A stretch of DNA of 64,000 nucleotides from an uncultured Gemmiger sp. (GCA_944386225.1 CALXAH010000006.1:82256-146255); one strand, 5' to 3'; positions 42,318 through 52,066 are shown, counted from the first letter of the stretch. The notes: generated by a model not told the origin, from the sequence alone. Made by a program: numbers and translations.

Positions 42318-44180
42318 TCAGGCCAGCTGGGACTGGCCGGTGTACAGCTGATAGTACCGCCCTTTCTGCTCCAGCAGGGCGGCGTGGTCACCGCGCTCGA
42401 TCACCTGGCCCTGTTCCACCACCAGGATGGCGTCGGCGTTGCGCACGGTGCTCAGCCGGTGGGCGATCACAAAGACGGTGCGGCCCTCCATCAGGCTGTC
42501 CAGCCCCTGCTCAATCAACTTTTCGGTGCGGGTATCAATGCTGCTGGTGGCCTCGTCCAGGATAAAGACCGGCGGTTTGGCCACCGCCGCCCGGGCAATG
42601 GCCAGCAGCTGGCGCTGGCCTTGGCTCAGGTTATCCCCGTCGCCGGACAGCTGGGTGTTGTACCCGTCCGGCAGCCGCCGGATGAAGGAATCCGCGTTGG
42701 CCAGCACCGCGGCCTGCCGCACCTCCTCATCGTTGGCGGAAAGCCGCCCGTACCGGATGTTATCCGCGATGGTTCCGGTGAACAGGTGGGTGTCCTGCAC
42801 AACAACCGACAGGCTGCGGCGCAGATCGTGCTTGCGGATGCGGCGCAGATCCAGCCCGTCGTAGGTGATGGTGCCGCTGTCAATCTCGTAAAAGCGGGTG
42901 ATCAGGTTGATGATGGTGGTTTTGCCCGCGCCGGTGCTGCCCACAAAGGCGATGGTCTCGCCCGGCCGGGCAAACAGGCTTACATCCCGCAGCACCGGTT
43001 TGCCGGGCACATAGCTGAAGGTCACATGGTCAAACCGTACGTCGCCTTTCAGCGGTACCAGTCGGCTGCCGCCTGCTTCGGGGCATTTCCAGGCGTAATG
43101 GCCGGTGCGCTCGGGCACTTCAGTCAGACTGCCGTCCGCTTCGGGGCGTACCCGCACCAGGGTGATATCCCCCTCGTCCACTTCCGGGGCCACATCCATC
43201 AGGTTGAAGATCCGCTCCGCGCCGGACAGGGCGCTCAGCAGGAAGTTGCTCTGCTGGGTCAGCTGGTTCAGCGGCATGGCGCTCTGCCGTACCAGTATCA
43301 GATAGGAACTCAGGCTGCCCAGATCGCTGTGCCCGGCCAGCACAAACAATCCGCCCACACAGGCTGCCACCGCGTAGTTGACGTAGGAAAGGCTCACCAC
43401 GGTGGGCACCATCATGCCCGCATAGCTGGCGGCGGAGGTGCCGGCCTTGCGCAGGGATTCGTTCAGCTGGCAGAACCGGGCAAAATCCTGGGGTTCGTGG
43501 TTGAACACCTTTTCCACCTTCTGTCCGGCCACCATCTCCTCCACAAAGCCGTTCAGTTCGCCCAGATGCTTCTGCTGCTGGGCAAAGTAGTGCTTGCTGC
43601 GCTTGCTGCTGTAGAGGATAAAGGCGGTCATTGCCGCCAGAAACGCGATCACAATCAGGGAAAGCCGGGCGTTCAGCACGATCAGCAGGGTGATGGTGCC
43701 GGTGACCATGCAGAAGCTCTGGATCAGCAGGGTGAAGCTGTTGTTCAGGGCGTCGGTCACGGTATCCACGTCGTTGGTGAAATGGCTCATCAGCTCCCCG
43801 TGGGTATGGGCGTCAAAATACTGCAGGGGCAGGCTCTGGACATGGGTGAACAGATCCTGCCGGATCCGGGCCACCACCTGCTGGGCGGTGCGCACCATCA
43901 GCTGGTTGTAGCCGAAGGTGGCCAGCGCGCCCACGGCATACATTACCGCCATGCCCAGAATGGCTCGGGTCAGCCCGGGCAGGTCGCCCGGGGCGATAAA
44001 GTTGTTGATGACCGGTTTGAGCAGATAGGTGCCCATCAGGTTGGCCAAACTGCTGATAATCACCAGCACCGCCACCACGGCCAGCGTCAGCCGGTGCATT
44101 CCCAGATAGCGGCACAGGCGGCGCAGCGCCTTTTTCAGGTCTTTGGGCCGCTTGTAGCTGCCCGGTGTACGCATTGCCAT
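42318..44180 (-). CDS. Heterodimeric ABC exporter, canonical half
   Basis: 620 residues: six-helix export domain (about 30-350) and nucleotide-binding domain with Walker A GSTGAGKTT, signature LSQGQRQLLAIARA and Walker B VFILDEATSSID (catalytic Glu intact). Between the domains is a segment of about 45 residues (RPEADGSLTEVPERTGHYAW). ATG at 44180 overlaps the stop of the partner gene (TAATG). Probably exports drugs, lipids or peptides. Confidence 0.9.
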   Translation of the reverse strand: MAMRTPGSYKRPKDLKKALRRLCRYLGMHRLTLAVVAVLVIISSLANLMGTYLLKPVINNFIAPGDLPGLTRAILGMAVMYAVGALATFGYNQLMVRTAQQVVARIRQDLFTHVQSLPLQYFDAHTHGELMSHFTNDVDTVTDALNNSFTLLIQSFCMVTGTITLLIVLNARLSLIVIAFLAAMTAFILYSSKRSKHYFAQQQKHLGELNGFVEEMVAGQKVEKVFNHEPQDFARFCQLNESLRKAGTSAASYAGMMVPTVVSLSYVNYAVAACVGGLFVLAGHSDLGSLSSYLILVRQSAMPLNQLTQQSNFLLSALSGAERIFNLMDVAPEVDEGDITLVRVRPEADGSLTEVPERTGHYAWKCPEAGGSRLVPLKGDVRFDHVTFSYVPGKPVLRDVSLFARPGETIAFVGSTGAGKTTIINLITRFYEIDSGTITYDGLDLRRIRKHDLRRSLSVVVQDTHLFTGTIADNIRYGRLSANDEEVRQAAVLANADSFIRRLPDGYNTQLSGDGDNLSQGQRQLLAIARAAVAKPPVFILDEATSSIDTRTEKLIEQGLDSLMEGRTVFVIAHRLSTVRNADAILVVEQGQVIERGDHAALLEQKGRYYQLYTGQSQLA

Positions 44181-45913
44181 TACAATCCCGCTCCTTCCTG
44201 CTGCGAATGGTAGATCTCCTGATAGATGCGGTTGTGCTCCAGCAGGCTCCAGTGGGTACCGACCTCGTTGATCCAGCCGTTGTCCAGAATCACAATCAGG
44301 TCCGCGTTCAGCACCGAGGAGATCCGCTGCGCAATGATGATCTTGGTGGTGTCGGGCAGGCATTGAGCCAGTCCGTCCCGGATTTTGGCCTCGGTGACCA
44401 TATCCACCGCACTGGTGGAGTCATCCAGAATCAGCACCTTGGGTTTTTTCAGGATGGCCCGGGCGATGCACAGGCGCTGTTTCTGGCCGCCGCTCACGTT
44501 TACGCCGCCCTGGCCCAAATCGGTGTCATAGCCGTTTTCCAGCCGCCCGATGAACTCGTCCACACAGGCGATGCGGCAGGCTTCTTCAATCTCGGCGTCG
44601 GTGGCGTCCGGCTTGCCCCAGCGCAGGTTGTCCCGCACCGTGCCGCTGAACAGGGTGTTCTTCTGCAGCACCATGGCGATGGCGTCCCGCAGATGGGCCA
44701 GCGGATATTCCCTCACCGGGCGCCCGTCCACCCGCACGGTGCCCTCGGTGGCGTCGTACAGCCGGGGAATCAGCTGCACCAGGGTGGATTTGGCCGAGCC
44801 GGTGCCGCCGATGATGCCCACGGTGGAACCGGCCGGGATGGTCAGGCTGATATCCCGCAGCACATACTCCGCCGCGCCTGCCCGGTACTGGAAGGAAACA
44901 TGGTCAAACTCGATGGCGCCGCGCTCCACCGTCACGTCTTTTGCGTCCTCCTCGGTGATGTCCAACGGCTCGTCGATCACTTCAAAGATGCGCTGGCCGC
45001 TGGCGATGGCCCGGGTCAGCAGCAGAAACACGCTGGAGAACATCATCAGGCTGTTCAGCACCTGCAGCACATAGCTGAGAAAACCGGTCAGCTTGCCGAT
45101 CTGCATGGTGCCGCCGATGATCATGCCGCCGCCGATCCACAGAATCGCCAGAATGGTGCTGTACATCACCAGCTGCATGGCGGGCATGTTCAACACCGCG
45201 ATCCGCATGGCCTGGCGGGAAACCTGGCACAGGTTGTCGTTTACCTGGCCGAACTTCTCAATCTCGTATTCCCCGCGCACATAGGCCTTGACGATCCGCA
45301 CGGCGGTCAGGTTTTCCTGCACGATCCGGTTCACCAGATCGATGGCCCGCTGCATCCGGGAATAGAGCGGCCGCACGTGCCGGATGATCTGGAACAGCAG
45401 GAATCCCAGCGTCGGGGCCGCCACCAGAAACACCAGCGCCAGACGGGCGTTGATCAGAAAGGACATGGACAGCGCGGTGACCATCATGATGGGGCTGCGG
45501 ATCCCCGGCCGGAGGCCGTTGATTACCGCGTTCTGGATGGTGGTCACGTCGCTGGTCAGCCTTGTCACCAGGGATTCGGTCTGGAACCGGTCCCGGTTGG
45601 CAAAGGAGAAGCTTTGGATTTTGGCGTACTCGGCTTTGCGCACCTCGGCGGCCAGACCATGGCCGCACAGCGCCGAGAACCGGGCGCTGCCCACGCCCAG
45701 CGCCATGGCAATCACCGAGCAGACGCACATCAGCGCCCCTTGCTGGAAGATATACGCCCGGTCGCCGTTGGCCACGCCCACGTCCACGATGTTCACCATG
45801 ATCATGGGGATCACCAGTTCAAAGACCGTTTCGGCAGCCACGCAGAACACAGCCAGCGCGGCCCACAGCCGGTATTTGTGCAGATAGCCCGCAAAACGGC
45901 GGATCAGCTGCAT
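44180..45913 (-). CDS. Heterodimeric ABC exporter, degenerate half
   Basis: 577 residues: six-helix export domain and nucleotide-binding domain with Walker A GGTGSAKST, signature VSGGQKQRLCIARA and Walker B VLILDDSTSAVD. The usual catalytic Glu after Walker B is Asp, the degenerate site typical of heterodimeric exporters such as BmrCD or TM287/288. First gene of the operon; AAAGGAG nine bases before ATG. Confidence 0.9.
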   Translation of the reverse strand: MQLIRRFAGYLHKYRLWAALAVFCVAAETVFELVIPMIMVNIVDVGVANGDRAYIFQQGALMCVCSVIAMALGVGSARFSALCGHGLAAEVRKAEYAKIQSFSFANRDRFQTESLVTRLTSDVTTIQNAVINGLRPGIRSPIMMVTALSMSFLINARLALVFLVAAPTLGFLLFQIIRHVRPLYSRMQRAIDLVNRIVQENLTAVRIVKAYVRGEYEIEKFGQVNDNLCQVSRQAMRIAVLNMPAMQLVMYSTILAILWIGGGMIIGGTMQIGKLTGFLSYVLQVLNSLMMFSSVFLLLTRAIASGQRIFEVIDEPLDITEEDAKDVTVERGAIEFDHVSFQYRAGAAEYVLRDISLTIPAGSTVGIIGGTGSAKSTLVQLIPRLYDATEGTVRVDGRPVREYPLAHLRDAIAMVLQKNTLFSGTVRDNLRWGKPDATDAEIEEACRIACVDEFIGRLENGYDTDLGQGGVNVSGGQKQRLCIARAILKKPKVLILDDSTSAVDMVTEAKIRDGLAQCLPDTTKIIIAQRISSVLNADLIVILDNGWINEVGTHWSLLEHNRIYQEIYHSQQEGAGL

Positions 45914-45942
45914 ACAGAATCACTCCTTTACGGCATTGATAC

Positions 45943-45985
45943 TTGCATATGCAACTATTGTAAATGCAAATGCTGCCGTTGTCAA
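45943..45985 (-). promoter_or_regulatory. Promoter and MarR-type operator of the ABC exporter operon
   Basis: Minus strand TTGACA (45980-45985), 17-base spacer, TACAAT (45957-45962). A perfect 12-base palindrome TTGCATATGCAA (45943-45954) covers the transcription start. Confidence 0.75.
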
Positions 45986-46002
45986 CTAAGGGGCAAAACG
46001 AA

Positions 46003-46032
46003 GGGGCGCGTCCCGTTTCCGGAACGCGCCCC
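46003..46032 (-). terminator. Terminator of the arg-car operon
   Basis: 8-bp arms 46003-46010 / 46025-46032 (GGGGCGCG/CGCGCCCC) with a small inner stem; minus strand tail TTCGTTTTG. Confidence 0.7.
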
Positions 46033-46046
46033 GCGCTTTTTCCCTC

Positions 46047-49000
46047 TTATACTTCCACAACACCCTCGTACACCAGCACGGCGTCGCCGGTGAGGGTGAC
46101 CCCTTCGTCTGTATAGCAGACTGTCACATCGCCGCCCCGCAGCTTGACGGTGATGGGCTCGCCCTTGGGGCAGTAGCCGTTTTCCACCGCCGCCACCACC
46201 GCCGCGCAGGCGCCGGTGCCGCAGGCCACGGTCTCCCCGTTGCCCCGCTCAAACACCCGCATCTTCAGGGTGTGATCGTTTACCACCCGTACAAATTCAG
46301 TGTTGACCCGCTGGGGGAACAGCGGCGCATGCTCGAACTGCGGGCCCACCGTTTCCAGATCCACCGCGTCCACCCGGGGGCAGAACACCACGCAATGGGG
46401 ATTGCCCATGGACACGCAGGTCACCCGCCAGTCCTGGCCGGCGATGGTCACCGGCACGTCCACTGCCGGATCAGCGGTCAGGGTGCAGGGCAGGTCGGCA
46501 GGATGCAGGCTGGCTTTGCCCATCTCCACCCGGGCGCTGCTTACCTTGCCGCCCCGCAGATAGAGATGCAGCTGTTTTATGCCGCTGGCGGTCTCCACCG
46601 TGATCTCCTCGCCGGTTACGTAGCCCCGGTCGCGAGCCAGTTTGGCCGCGCCCCGGATGCTGTTGCCGGCCATCCTGCCCTCGCTGCCGTCCTGGTTGAA
46701 GATCCGCATCCGGATGTCCGCAACCTCCGAGCGCTCCAGCAGCACCACGCCGTCGCCGCCGATGCCGTAGTTCCGGTGGCACAGCCGCACCGCCAGGGAT
46801 TCCGGGCAGGTGATGGCCCCGTCGAAGTTTTCAAAGAAGGTGTAGTCGTCTCCGGTGCCCTGCAGTTTGGCAAAGGGCAGGGCCTGCCGGGCGGTGCGCA
46901 TATGGTTCAGATCCACCAGCTCGGTGTTCTGCTGGGTGAACCGGCTGGCCAGAATATCCGCCAGCGCCCCGGCAGTGTCCAGCGAGGTAAAGCAGGGGAT
47001 GGACAAGGTCAGCGCGTGCCGGTGCAGGGTGATGTAGTCGGCGATCGATTCATCCTCCGCCGCGCCGGTGTAGACGATGGCGCCGATCCGGCCCTCGTCC
47101 AGCAGCCGCAGAACCTCATCTCCTTCCCCCATGGGCTGTACCCGCTGCACATCCACGCCCAGGGCCTCCACCGCGTCGGCGGTGTCCGGGGTGGCATACA
47201 GGCGGATGCCCAGGTCGTCCAGCTTCTTGGCCACCGTGATGACCTCGTACAGGTCGTGGCCGTCCACGCTCAGCAGCACGCCTGCGCCGCCCTCCAGCAG
47301 GGCCGGACGCACATCGATGCCTGCCGCGGCCAGCCCCTTGAACAGGGCTTCCCGCAGATCCTTGCCGATGCCCAGCACCTCGCCGGTGCTCTTCATCTCC
47401 GGGCCCAGGTAGGCGTTCACGTCGTTCAGCTTTTCAAAGCTGAACACAGGCACCTTGACCGCCACATAGGGCGGGGCGGGCCACAGCCCGTCGCCGAAGC
47501 CCAGTTCTTTCAGCGGCGTGCCGGTCATCACCTTGGCGGCCAGATCCACCATGGGAACCCCGGTCACCTTGCTGATGTAGGGCACCGTGCGGCTGGCCCG
47601 AGGGTTCACTTCGATAACATACAGTTCGTTTTTCCAGATCAGGTACTGGATGTTCACCAGCCCTTTGGTTCCAAGGGCCAGCGCCAGCTTGCGGGAGCAA
47701 TCCACCACCTGATCCATCATCATATCGCTCAGATTGTAGGGGGGATACACGGCGATGGAATCGCCGGAGTGCACCCCGGCCCGCTCGATATGCTGCATCA
47801 CGCCGGGGATCAGCACGTCGGTGCCGTCGCTGATCACGTCCACTTCCAGTTCGGTACCGGGCATGTACTGGTCGATCAGCACCGGGTTTTCGATACCCCC
47901 GGCCAGAATCCGCTGCATGTAGCGGCGCACCTCGTCGTCGCTGCGCACGATGCGCATGTTCTGGCCGCCGATCACGTAACTGGGCCGCAGCAGCACCGGA
48001 TACTCCAGCTGGCGGGCGGCGTCCAGCGCTTCTTCCAGCGTCAGGGCGCTCAGGCCCCGGGGCCGCCGGATGCCGAATTTTTCCAGCAGCGCGTCAAACC
48101 GCTCCCGGTCCTCGGCGGTGTCAATGCCCTCGGCGCTGGTGCCCAGGATGGGAATGCGCTTTTCGTCCAGATACCGGGTCAGCCGGATGGCGGTCTGGCC
48201 GCCGAAGGCCACCACCACACCCACCGGCTTTTCCACCGCGATGATGTCCATTACATCCTCCGGGCAGAGTGGCTCAAAGTAGAGCCGGTCGCCGGTGTCG
48301 TAGTCGGTGGAGACGGTTTCCGGGTTGTTGTTCACGATCACCACATCGTAGCCCAGTTCTTTCAGCGTCCAGACACAGTGCACCGAGGAATAGTCAAACT
48401 CGATGCCCTGGCCGATGCGGATCGGGCCGCTGCCCAGCACCAGCACGGTGGGGCGGCCGCTGCGGGCAAAGCTGCGGGCTTCGCAGTGTACGCCCCAGCC
48501 GCTGTAGAAATAGGGGGTGCGGGCGGAGAACTCGGCGGCGCAGGTGTCCACCATCTTGTAGATGGCGGACAGGTGTTCCGGCAGCGCCCCGCCGCTCAGG
48601 CGGGCCAGCGCCGCATCCGGATAGCCCAGTTCCTTGCCGGCCAGGTATTCCTCCCGGGTCAGGGTCTTGCCCGCGATGCTCGCTTCATAGGCCGCCAGCC
48701 GGGCCAGCCGGTGCAAAAACCACCGGTCAATGCGGGTAATGGCGAAAATCTCATCCACCGATACCCCGGCCTTGAGGGCTTCAAACACCGTGAACAGCCG
48801 CTTGTCGTCCATCCGGTGCAGCTGTTCGGTCACCGGGGTGTCGTCGGCGGGGGCGACGTTCAGGGTATCCAGGCCGATCTCCGCGCCCCGCACGGCTTTC
48901 ATCAGTGCCATCTCAAAGCTGGGCCCGATGGCCATAACCTCGCCGGTGGCCTTCATCTGGGTGCCCAGTTTGCGGCTGGCCCCGGCAAACTTGTCAAAGG

Positions 49001-50081
49001 GCCACTTGGGCATCTTGACCACCACGTAGTCCAGCGCGGGCTCAAAGCAGGCGCAGGTCTCGCCGGTCACGTCATTGGGAATCTCGTCCAGGGTGTAGCC
49101 AAGGGCAATGCGGGTGGTGATCTTGGCGATGGGATACCCAGTAGCCTTGGAGGCCAGCGCCGAGGAACGGCTTACCCGGGGGTTTACCTCGATCACCGCG
49201 TATTCAAAGCTGTCCGGATTCAGGGCGAACTGGCAGTTGCAGCCGCCCACAATGCCCAGCGCGCTGATAATGTTCAGCGAGGCCGAGCGCAGCATCTGAT
49301 ACTCCTTGTCGGACAGGGTCAGCGCCGGGGCCACCACAATGGAGTCGCCGGTATGTACTCCTACCGGGTCAAAGTTTTCCATGCTGCAGATGGCGATGAC
49401 ATTGCCGGCCGCGTCCCGCATGGTCTCAAACTCGATCTCTTTCCAGCCGTAGATGTACCGCTCCACCAGGATCTGGGTGATGGGGGAGGCGTCCAGCCCG
49501 GTGTGGGCCACCGCCCGCAGCTCCTCCGGCGTGTAGGCCACGCCGCCGCCGGTGCCGCCCAGAGTATAAGCGGGCCGTACAATTACCGGGTAGCCGATCC
49601 GGTCGGCCACCGCCAGCGCGGCGTCCACCGTTTCGGCGATGTCGCTGGGGATCACCGGCTCGCCGATGGCGGCCATGGTTTCCTTGAATTTTTCCCGGTC
49701 CTCGGCCTTTTCGATGGCTTCCACATTGCTGCCGATCAGCCGCACGCCCCGGCTTTCCAGAAAGCCTTCCCGGCCCAGCTGCATGGCGATGGTCAGGCCG
49801 GTCTGGCCGCCCAGCCCCGCCAGCAGGCAGTCGGGTTTTTCCTTGTCAATGATGCGCTTGACCGTTTCGGCGGTGAGCGGTTCCAGATAGATCTCGTCCG
49901 CCAGCGCCTTGTCGGTCATGATGGTGGCCGGGTTGGAGTTGACCAGCACCACGTTCACGCCTGCCTCTTTCAGTACCCGGCAGGCCTGGGCGCCGGCGTA
50001 GTCGAACTCCGCCGCCTGCCCGATCACGATCGGCCCGGAGCCGATCATCAGCACCTTGCGGATGCTTGTATCAAGTGGCAT
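46047..50081 (-). CDS. carB: Carbamoyl-phosphate synthase large subunit fused to a DapF-like domain
   Basis: 1344 residues in one uninterrupted frame. Residues 1-1060 are a complete CarB: two ATP-grasp halves (first motif GSGPIVIGQAAEFDYAG, second GSGPIRIGQGIEFDYSS, about 7 and 560), oligomerisation domain between them, and an MGS-like allosteric domain (about 935-1060). It makes carbamoyl phosphate for both arginine and pyrimidines with CarA. Residues 1065-1344 align with diaminopimelate epimerase: LPFAKLQGTGDDY, GIGGDGVVL, NQDGSEGRMAGNSIRG, SMGNPHCVVF, VNTEFV and ERGNGETVACGTGACAA. The first catalytic Cys (canonical MCGNG/QCGNG) is Ala; the second (ACGTGAC) is present. An internal ATG at 46901 could also start the DapF part alone, but its ribosome binding site is weak. 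Confidence 0.95.
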   Translation of the reverse strand: MPLDTSIRKVLMIGSGPIVIGQAAEFDYAGAQACRVLKEAGVNVVLVNSNPATIMTDKALADEIYLEPLTAETVKRIIDKEKPDCLLAGLGGQTGLTIAMQLGREGFLESRGVRLIGSNVEAIEKAEDREKFKETMAAIGEPVIPSDIAETVDAALAVADRIGYPVIVRPAYTLGGTGGGVAYTPEELRAVAHTGLDASPITQILVERYIYGWKEIEFETMRDAAGNVIAICSMENFDPVGVHTGDSIVVAPALTLSDKEYQMLRSASLNIISALGIVGGCNCQFALNPDSFEYAVIEVNPRVSRSSALASKATGYPIAKITTRIALGYTLDEIPNDVTGETCACFEPALDYVVVKMPKWPFDKFAGASRKLGTQMKATGEVMAIGPSFEMALMKAVRGAEIGLDTLNVAPADDTPVTEQLHRMDDKRLFTVFEALKAGVSVDEIFAITRIDRWFLHRLARLAAYEASIAGKTLTREEYLAGKELGYPDAALARLSGGALPEHLSAIYKMVDTCAAEFSARTPYFYSGWGVHCEARSFARSGRPTVLVLGSGPIRIGQGIEFDYSSVHCVWTLKELGYDVVIVNNNPETVSTDYDTGDRLYFEPLCPEDVMDIIAVEKPVGVVVAFGGQTAIRLTRYLDEKRIPILGTSAEGIDTAEDRERFDALLEKFGIRRPRGLSALTLEEALDAARQLEYPVLLRPSYVIGGQNMRIVRSDDEVRRYMQRILAGGIENPVLIDQYMPGTELEVDVISDGTDVLIPGVMQHIERAGVHSGDSIAVYPPYNLSDMMMDQVVDCSRKLALALGTKGLVNIQYLIWKNELYVIEVNPRASRTVPYISKVTGVPMVDLAAKVMTGTPLKELGFGDGLWPAPPYVAVKVPVFSFEKLNDVNAYLGPEMKSTGEVLGIGKDLREALFKGLAAAGIDVRPALLEGGAGVLLSVDGHDLYEVITVAKKLDDLGIRLYATPDTADAVEALGVDVQRVQPMGEGDEVLRLLDEGRIGAIVYTGAAEDESIADYITLHRHALTLSIPCFTSLDTAGALADILASRFTQQNTELVDLNHMRTARQALPFAKLQGTGDDYTFFENFDGAITCPESLAVRLCHRNYGIGGDGVVLLERSEVADIRMRIFNQDGSEGRMAGNSIRGAAKLARDRGYVTGEEITVETASGIKQLHLYLRGGKVSSARVEMGKASLHPADLPCTLTADPAVDVPVTIAGQDWRVTCVSMGNPHCVVFCPRVDAVDLETVGPQFEHAPLFPQRVNTEFVRVVNDHTLKMRVFERGNGETVACGTGACAAVVAAVENGYCPKGEPITVKLRGGDVTVCYTDEGVTLTGDAVLVYEGVVEV

Positions 50082-51144
50082 CGACCGACCCTCCCTCCAT
50101 CAGTTGAATGAACCGGTCAAACAGAAAACCGGTGTCCCGGGGGCCGGCACAGGCCTCCGGGTGGAACTGCACCGTAAAAGCGCGCAGCTGGGGATAGTCC
50201 AGCCCCTCGCAGGTGCCGTCGTTGGCGTTCACAAACCGCAGCCGCGCCCCGGGCACCGAGTCCGCCACCACCGCGTAGCCGTGGTTCTGGCTGGTGATGT
50301 AGGTGCGTCCGCCCGCAAGATCCCGGGCGGGCTGGTTGGCACCCCGGTGGCCGTATTTCAGCTTGACGGTGCGTCCGCCCGCCGCCAGGGCCAGCAGCTG
50401 GTGCCCCAGGCAGATGCCGAAGATGGGCAGTTTGCCCAGCAGCCGGGACAACTCCGCGATGCAGCCGGTGTTTTCCGCCGGGTCGCCGGGCCCGTTGGAG
50501 AGCAAAATCCCGTCCGCGCCCAGCGCCAGCACCTGTTCGGCGCTGGTACCGGCGGGCAGCACCGTTACCCGGCAGCCTCGTTTCTGCAGTTCCCGGGCGA
50601 TGTTGGCCTTGGCGCCGTAGTCCAGCAGGGCCACATGGTGGGTTTCCTCTCCCGCCGCGGGCAGGGTATAGGGGGCGGCGCAGGTGACCGAGGCCACCGC
50701 GCCCTCTACCCGGTACGCGGCCACATCCGCCAGGTCGGCGGGCGGGGCGGAGGTAATGATGGCGTTGGTCACGCCCTTTTCCCGGATGATGCGGGTGACT
50801 TCCCGGGTATCGATGCCGCAGATGCCCGGCACGCCCTTCGCTTTCAGGAAGGCGTCCAGGTCATACTGGCTGCGGAAGTTGGAGGGGGTGGGGCACCAGT
50901 GGCGCACCACATAGCCCTTTACCCGGCATTCGCCCTCAAAATCCGCCTCGATCACCCCGTAGTTGCCGATGAGCGGAAAGGTCTGCAGCACGATCTGCCC
51001 GGCATAGCTGGGGTCGGTGAGGGTTTCCAGATAGCCGCACATGTTGGTGGTAAACACCAGTTCGCCCACCGTGTCGCCCTCCGCGCCGAACCGCTGCCCC
51101 TCAAAGGCGGTGCCGTCCTGCAGCACAAGCCATGCCTTTTCCAT
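50071..51144 (-). CDS. carA: Carbamoyl-phosphate synthase small subunit
   Basis: 357 residues. N-terminal CPSase domain and class I glutamine amidotransferase with the nucleophile in IFGICLGHQLL and His/Glu in VQFHPEACAGP. Supplies ammonia from glutamine to CarB. ATG 51144 preferred over a GTG three codons upstream (GTGAGGTG spacing). Overlaps carB by 11 bases. Sits within the arginine operon, so one synthase probably serves both pathways. Confidence 0.96.
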   Translation of the reverse strand: MEKAWLVLQDGTAFEGQRFGAEGDTVGELVFTTNMCGYLETLTDPSYAGQIVLQTFPLIGNYGVIEADFEGECRVKGYVVRHWCPTPSNFRSQYDLDAFLKAKGVPGICGIDTREVTRIIREKGVTNAIITSAPPADLADVAAYRVEGAVASVTCAAPYTLPAAGEETHHVALLDYGAKANIARELQKRGCRVTVLPAGTSAEQVLALGADGILLSNGPGDPAENTGCIAELSRLLGKLPIFGICLGHQLLALAAGGRTVKLKYGHRGANQPARDLAGGRTYITSQNHGYAVVADSVPGARLRFVNANDGTCEGLDYPQLRAFTVQFHPEACAGPRDTGFLFDRFIQLMEGGSVDAT

Positions 51145-51154
51145 TGCTGTCACC

Positions 51155-52066
51155 TCACTGTGCGTTTCCCATGCACTTCACCAGCACCGCTTTCTGGGCG
51201 TGCAGGCGGTTCTCGGCCTGTTCAAAGATCTCGTCCGCGTGCTGCTCAAACACCTCGGCGGTGATCTCCTCCTCCCGGTGGGCGGGCAGGCAGTGCAGCA
51301 CCATCGCGTCGGGCTTGGCCACCGCCATGTTGGCGGCGTTCACCTGGTAGGCGGCGAATACCTTGCGGCGCTCCTCCGCCTCGGCCTCCTGACCCATGGA
51401 GGCCCACACATCGGTGTACACCACGTCCGCGTCCTTCATGGCCTCCTGCACATCTTCGGTGCACAGGAAGCTGCCGTTCTCCGCCGCCCACTGCATCAGG
51501 GCCGCGTCCGGCTCATGCCCGGCCGGGCAGGCAATCGCCACCTGCATGCCCATGGTGATGCCGCCGGCAATCAGGCTGTTGGCCATGTTGTTGCCGTCGC
51601 CCACAAAGCAGAGCTTCTTGCCTGCCAGGGCGCCCTTGCGTTCCCGGATGGTCATCAGGTCGGCCAGCACCTGGCAGGGATGGCAGTAGTCGGTCAGGCC
51701 GTTGATGATGGGGATGGAGCCGTACTTGGCCAGATCCTCCACCTCCTGCTGGGCAAAGGTACGGATCATGATGCCGTCCAGGTAGCGGCTCAGCACCCGG
51801 GCGGTGTCCTCCACCGGTTCGCCCCGGCCGATCTGCAGATCCCGGCTGCTCAGAAACAGGGCCGAACCGCCCAGATCGTACATGCCCACTTCAAAGGACA
51901 CCCGGGTGCGGGTGGAGGATTTGGAGAAGATCATGCCCAGGGTCTTGCCCTTGAGCAGGTGATGCTCCACGCCGTTTTTCTTTTCGTATTTCAGCTGATC
52001 CGCAATGTTCAGGATTTCGTTGATCTCCGCGGCGGACAGATCCGCCAGTTTCAGCAAATGTTTCAT
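51155..52066 (-). CDS. argF: Ornithine carbamoyltransferase
   Basis: 303 residues; ornithine plus carbamoyl phosphate to citrulline. Carbamoyl-phosphate motif SSTRTRVSFE (about 47-56), HPCQVLADL, and ornithine loop VLHCLPAHREEE. Its start overlaps the argD stop (ATGA) and it lies 10 bases before carA, which makes its co-substrate. Confidence 0.97.
   Translation of the reverse strand: MKHLLKLADLSAAEINEILNIADQLKYEKKNGVEHHLLKGKTLGMIFSKSSTRTRVSFEVGMYDLGGSALFLSSRDLQIGRGEPVEDTARVLSRYLDGIMIRTFAQQEVEDLAKYGSIPIINGLTDYCHPCQVLADLMTIRERKGALAGKKLCFVGDGNNMANSLIAGGITMGMQVAIACPAGHEPDAALMQWAAENGSFLCTEDVQEAMKDADVVYTDVWASMGQEAEAEERRKVFAAYQVNAANMAVAKPDAMVLHCLPAHREEEITAEVFEQHADEIFEQAENRLHAQKAVLVKCMGNAQ

Noticed and set aside
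41673-44213. Plus-strand frame of over 800 codons opposite the ABC exporter and MarR genes
   Set aside because: Shadow frame; the minus strand carries Walker motifs and MarR helix-turn-helix in the expected order.
46272-50111. Very long plus-strand reading frame antisense to carB
   Set aside because: It mirrors carB codon bias (GC-rich third positions leave few stops in the opposite frame). The sequence is low in normal composition, rich in Gly/His/Gln, and has no start with a ribosome binding site.
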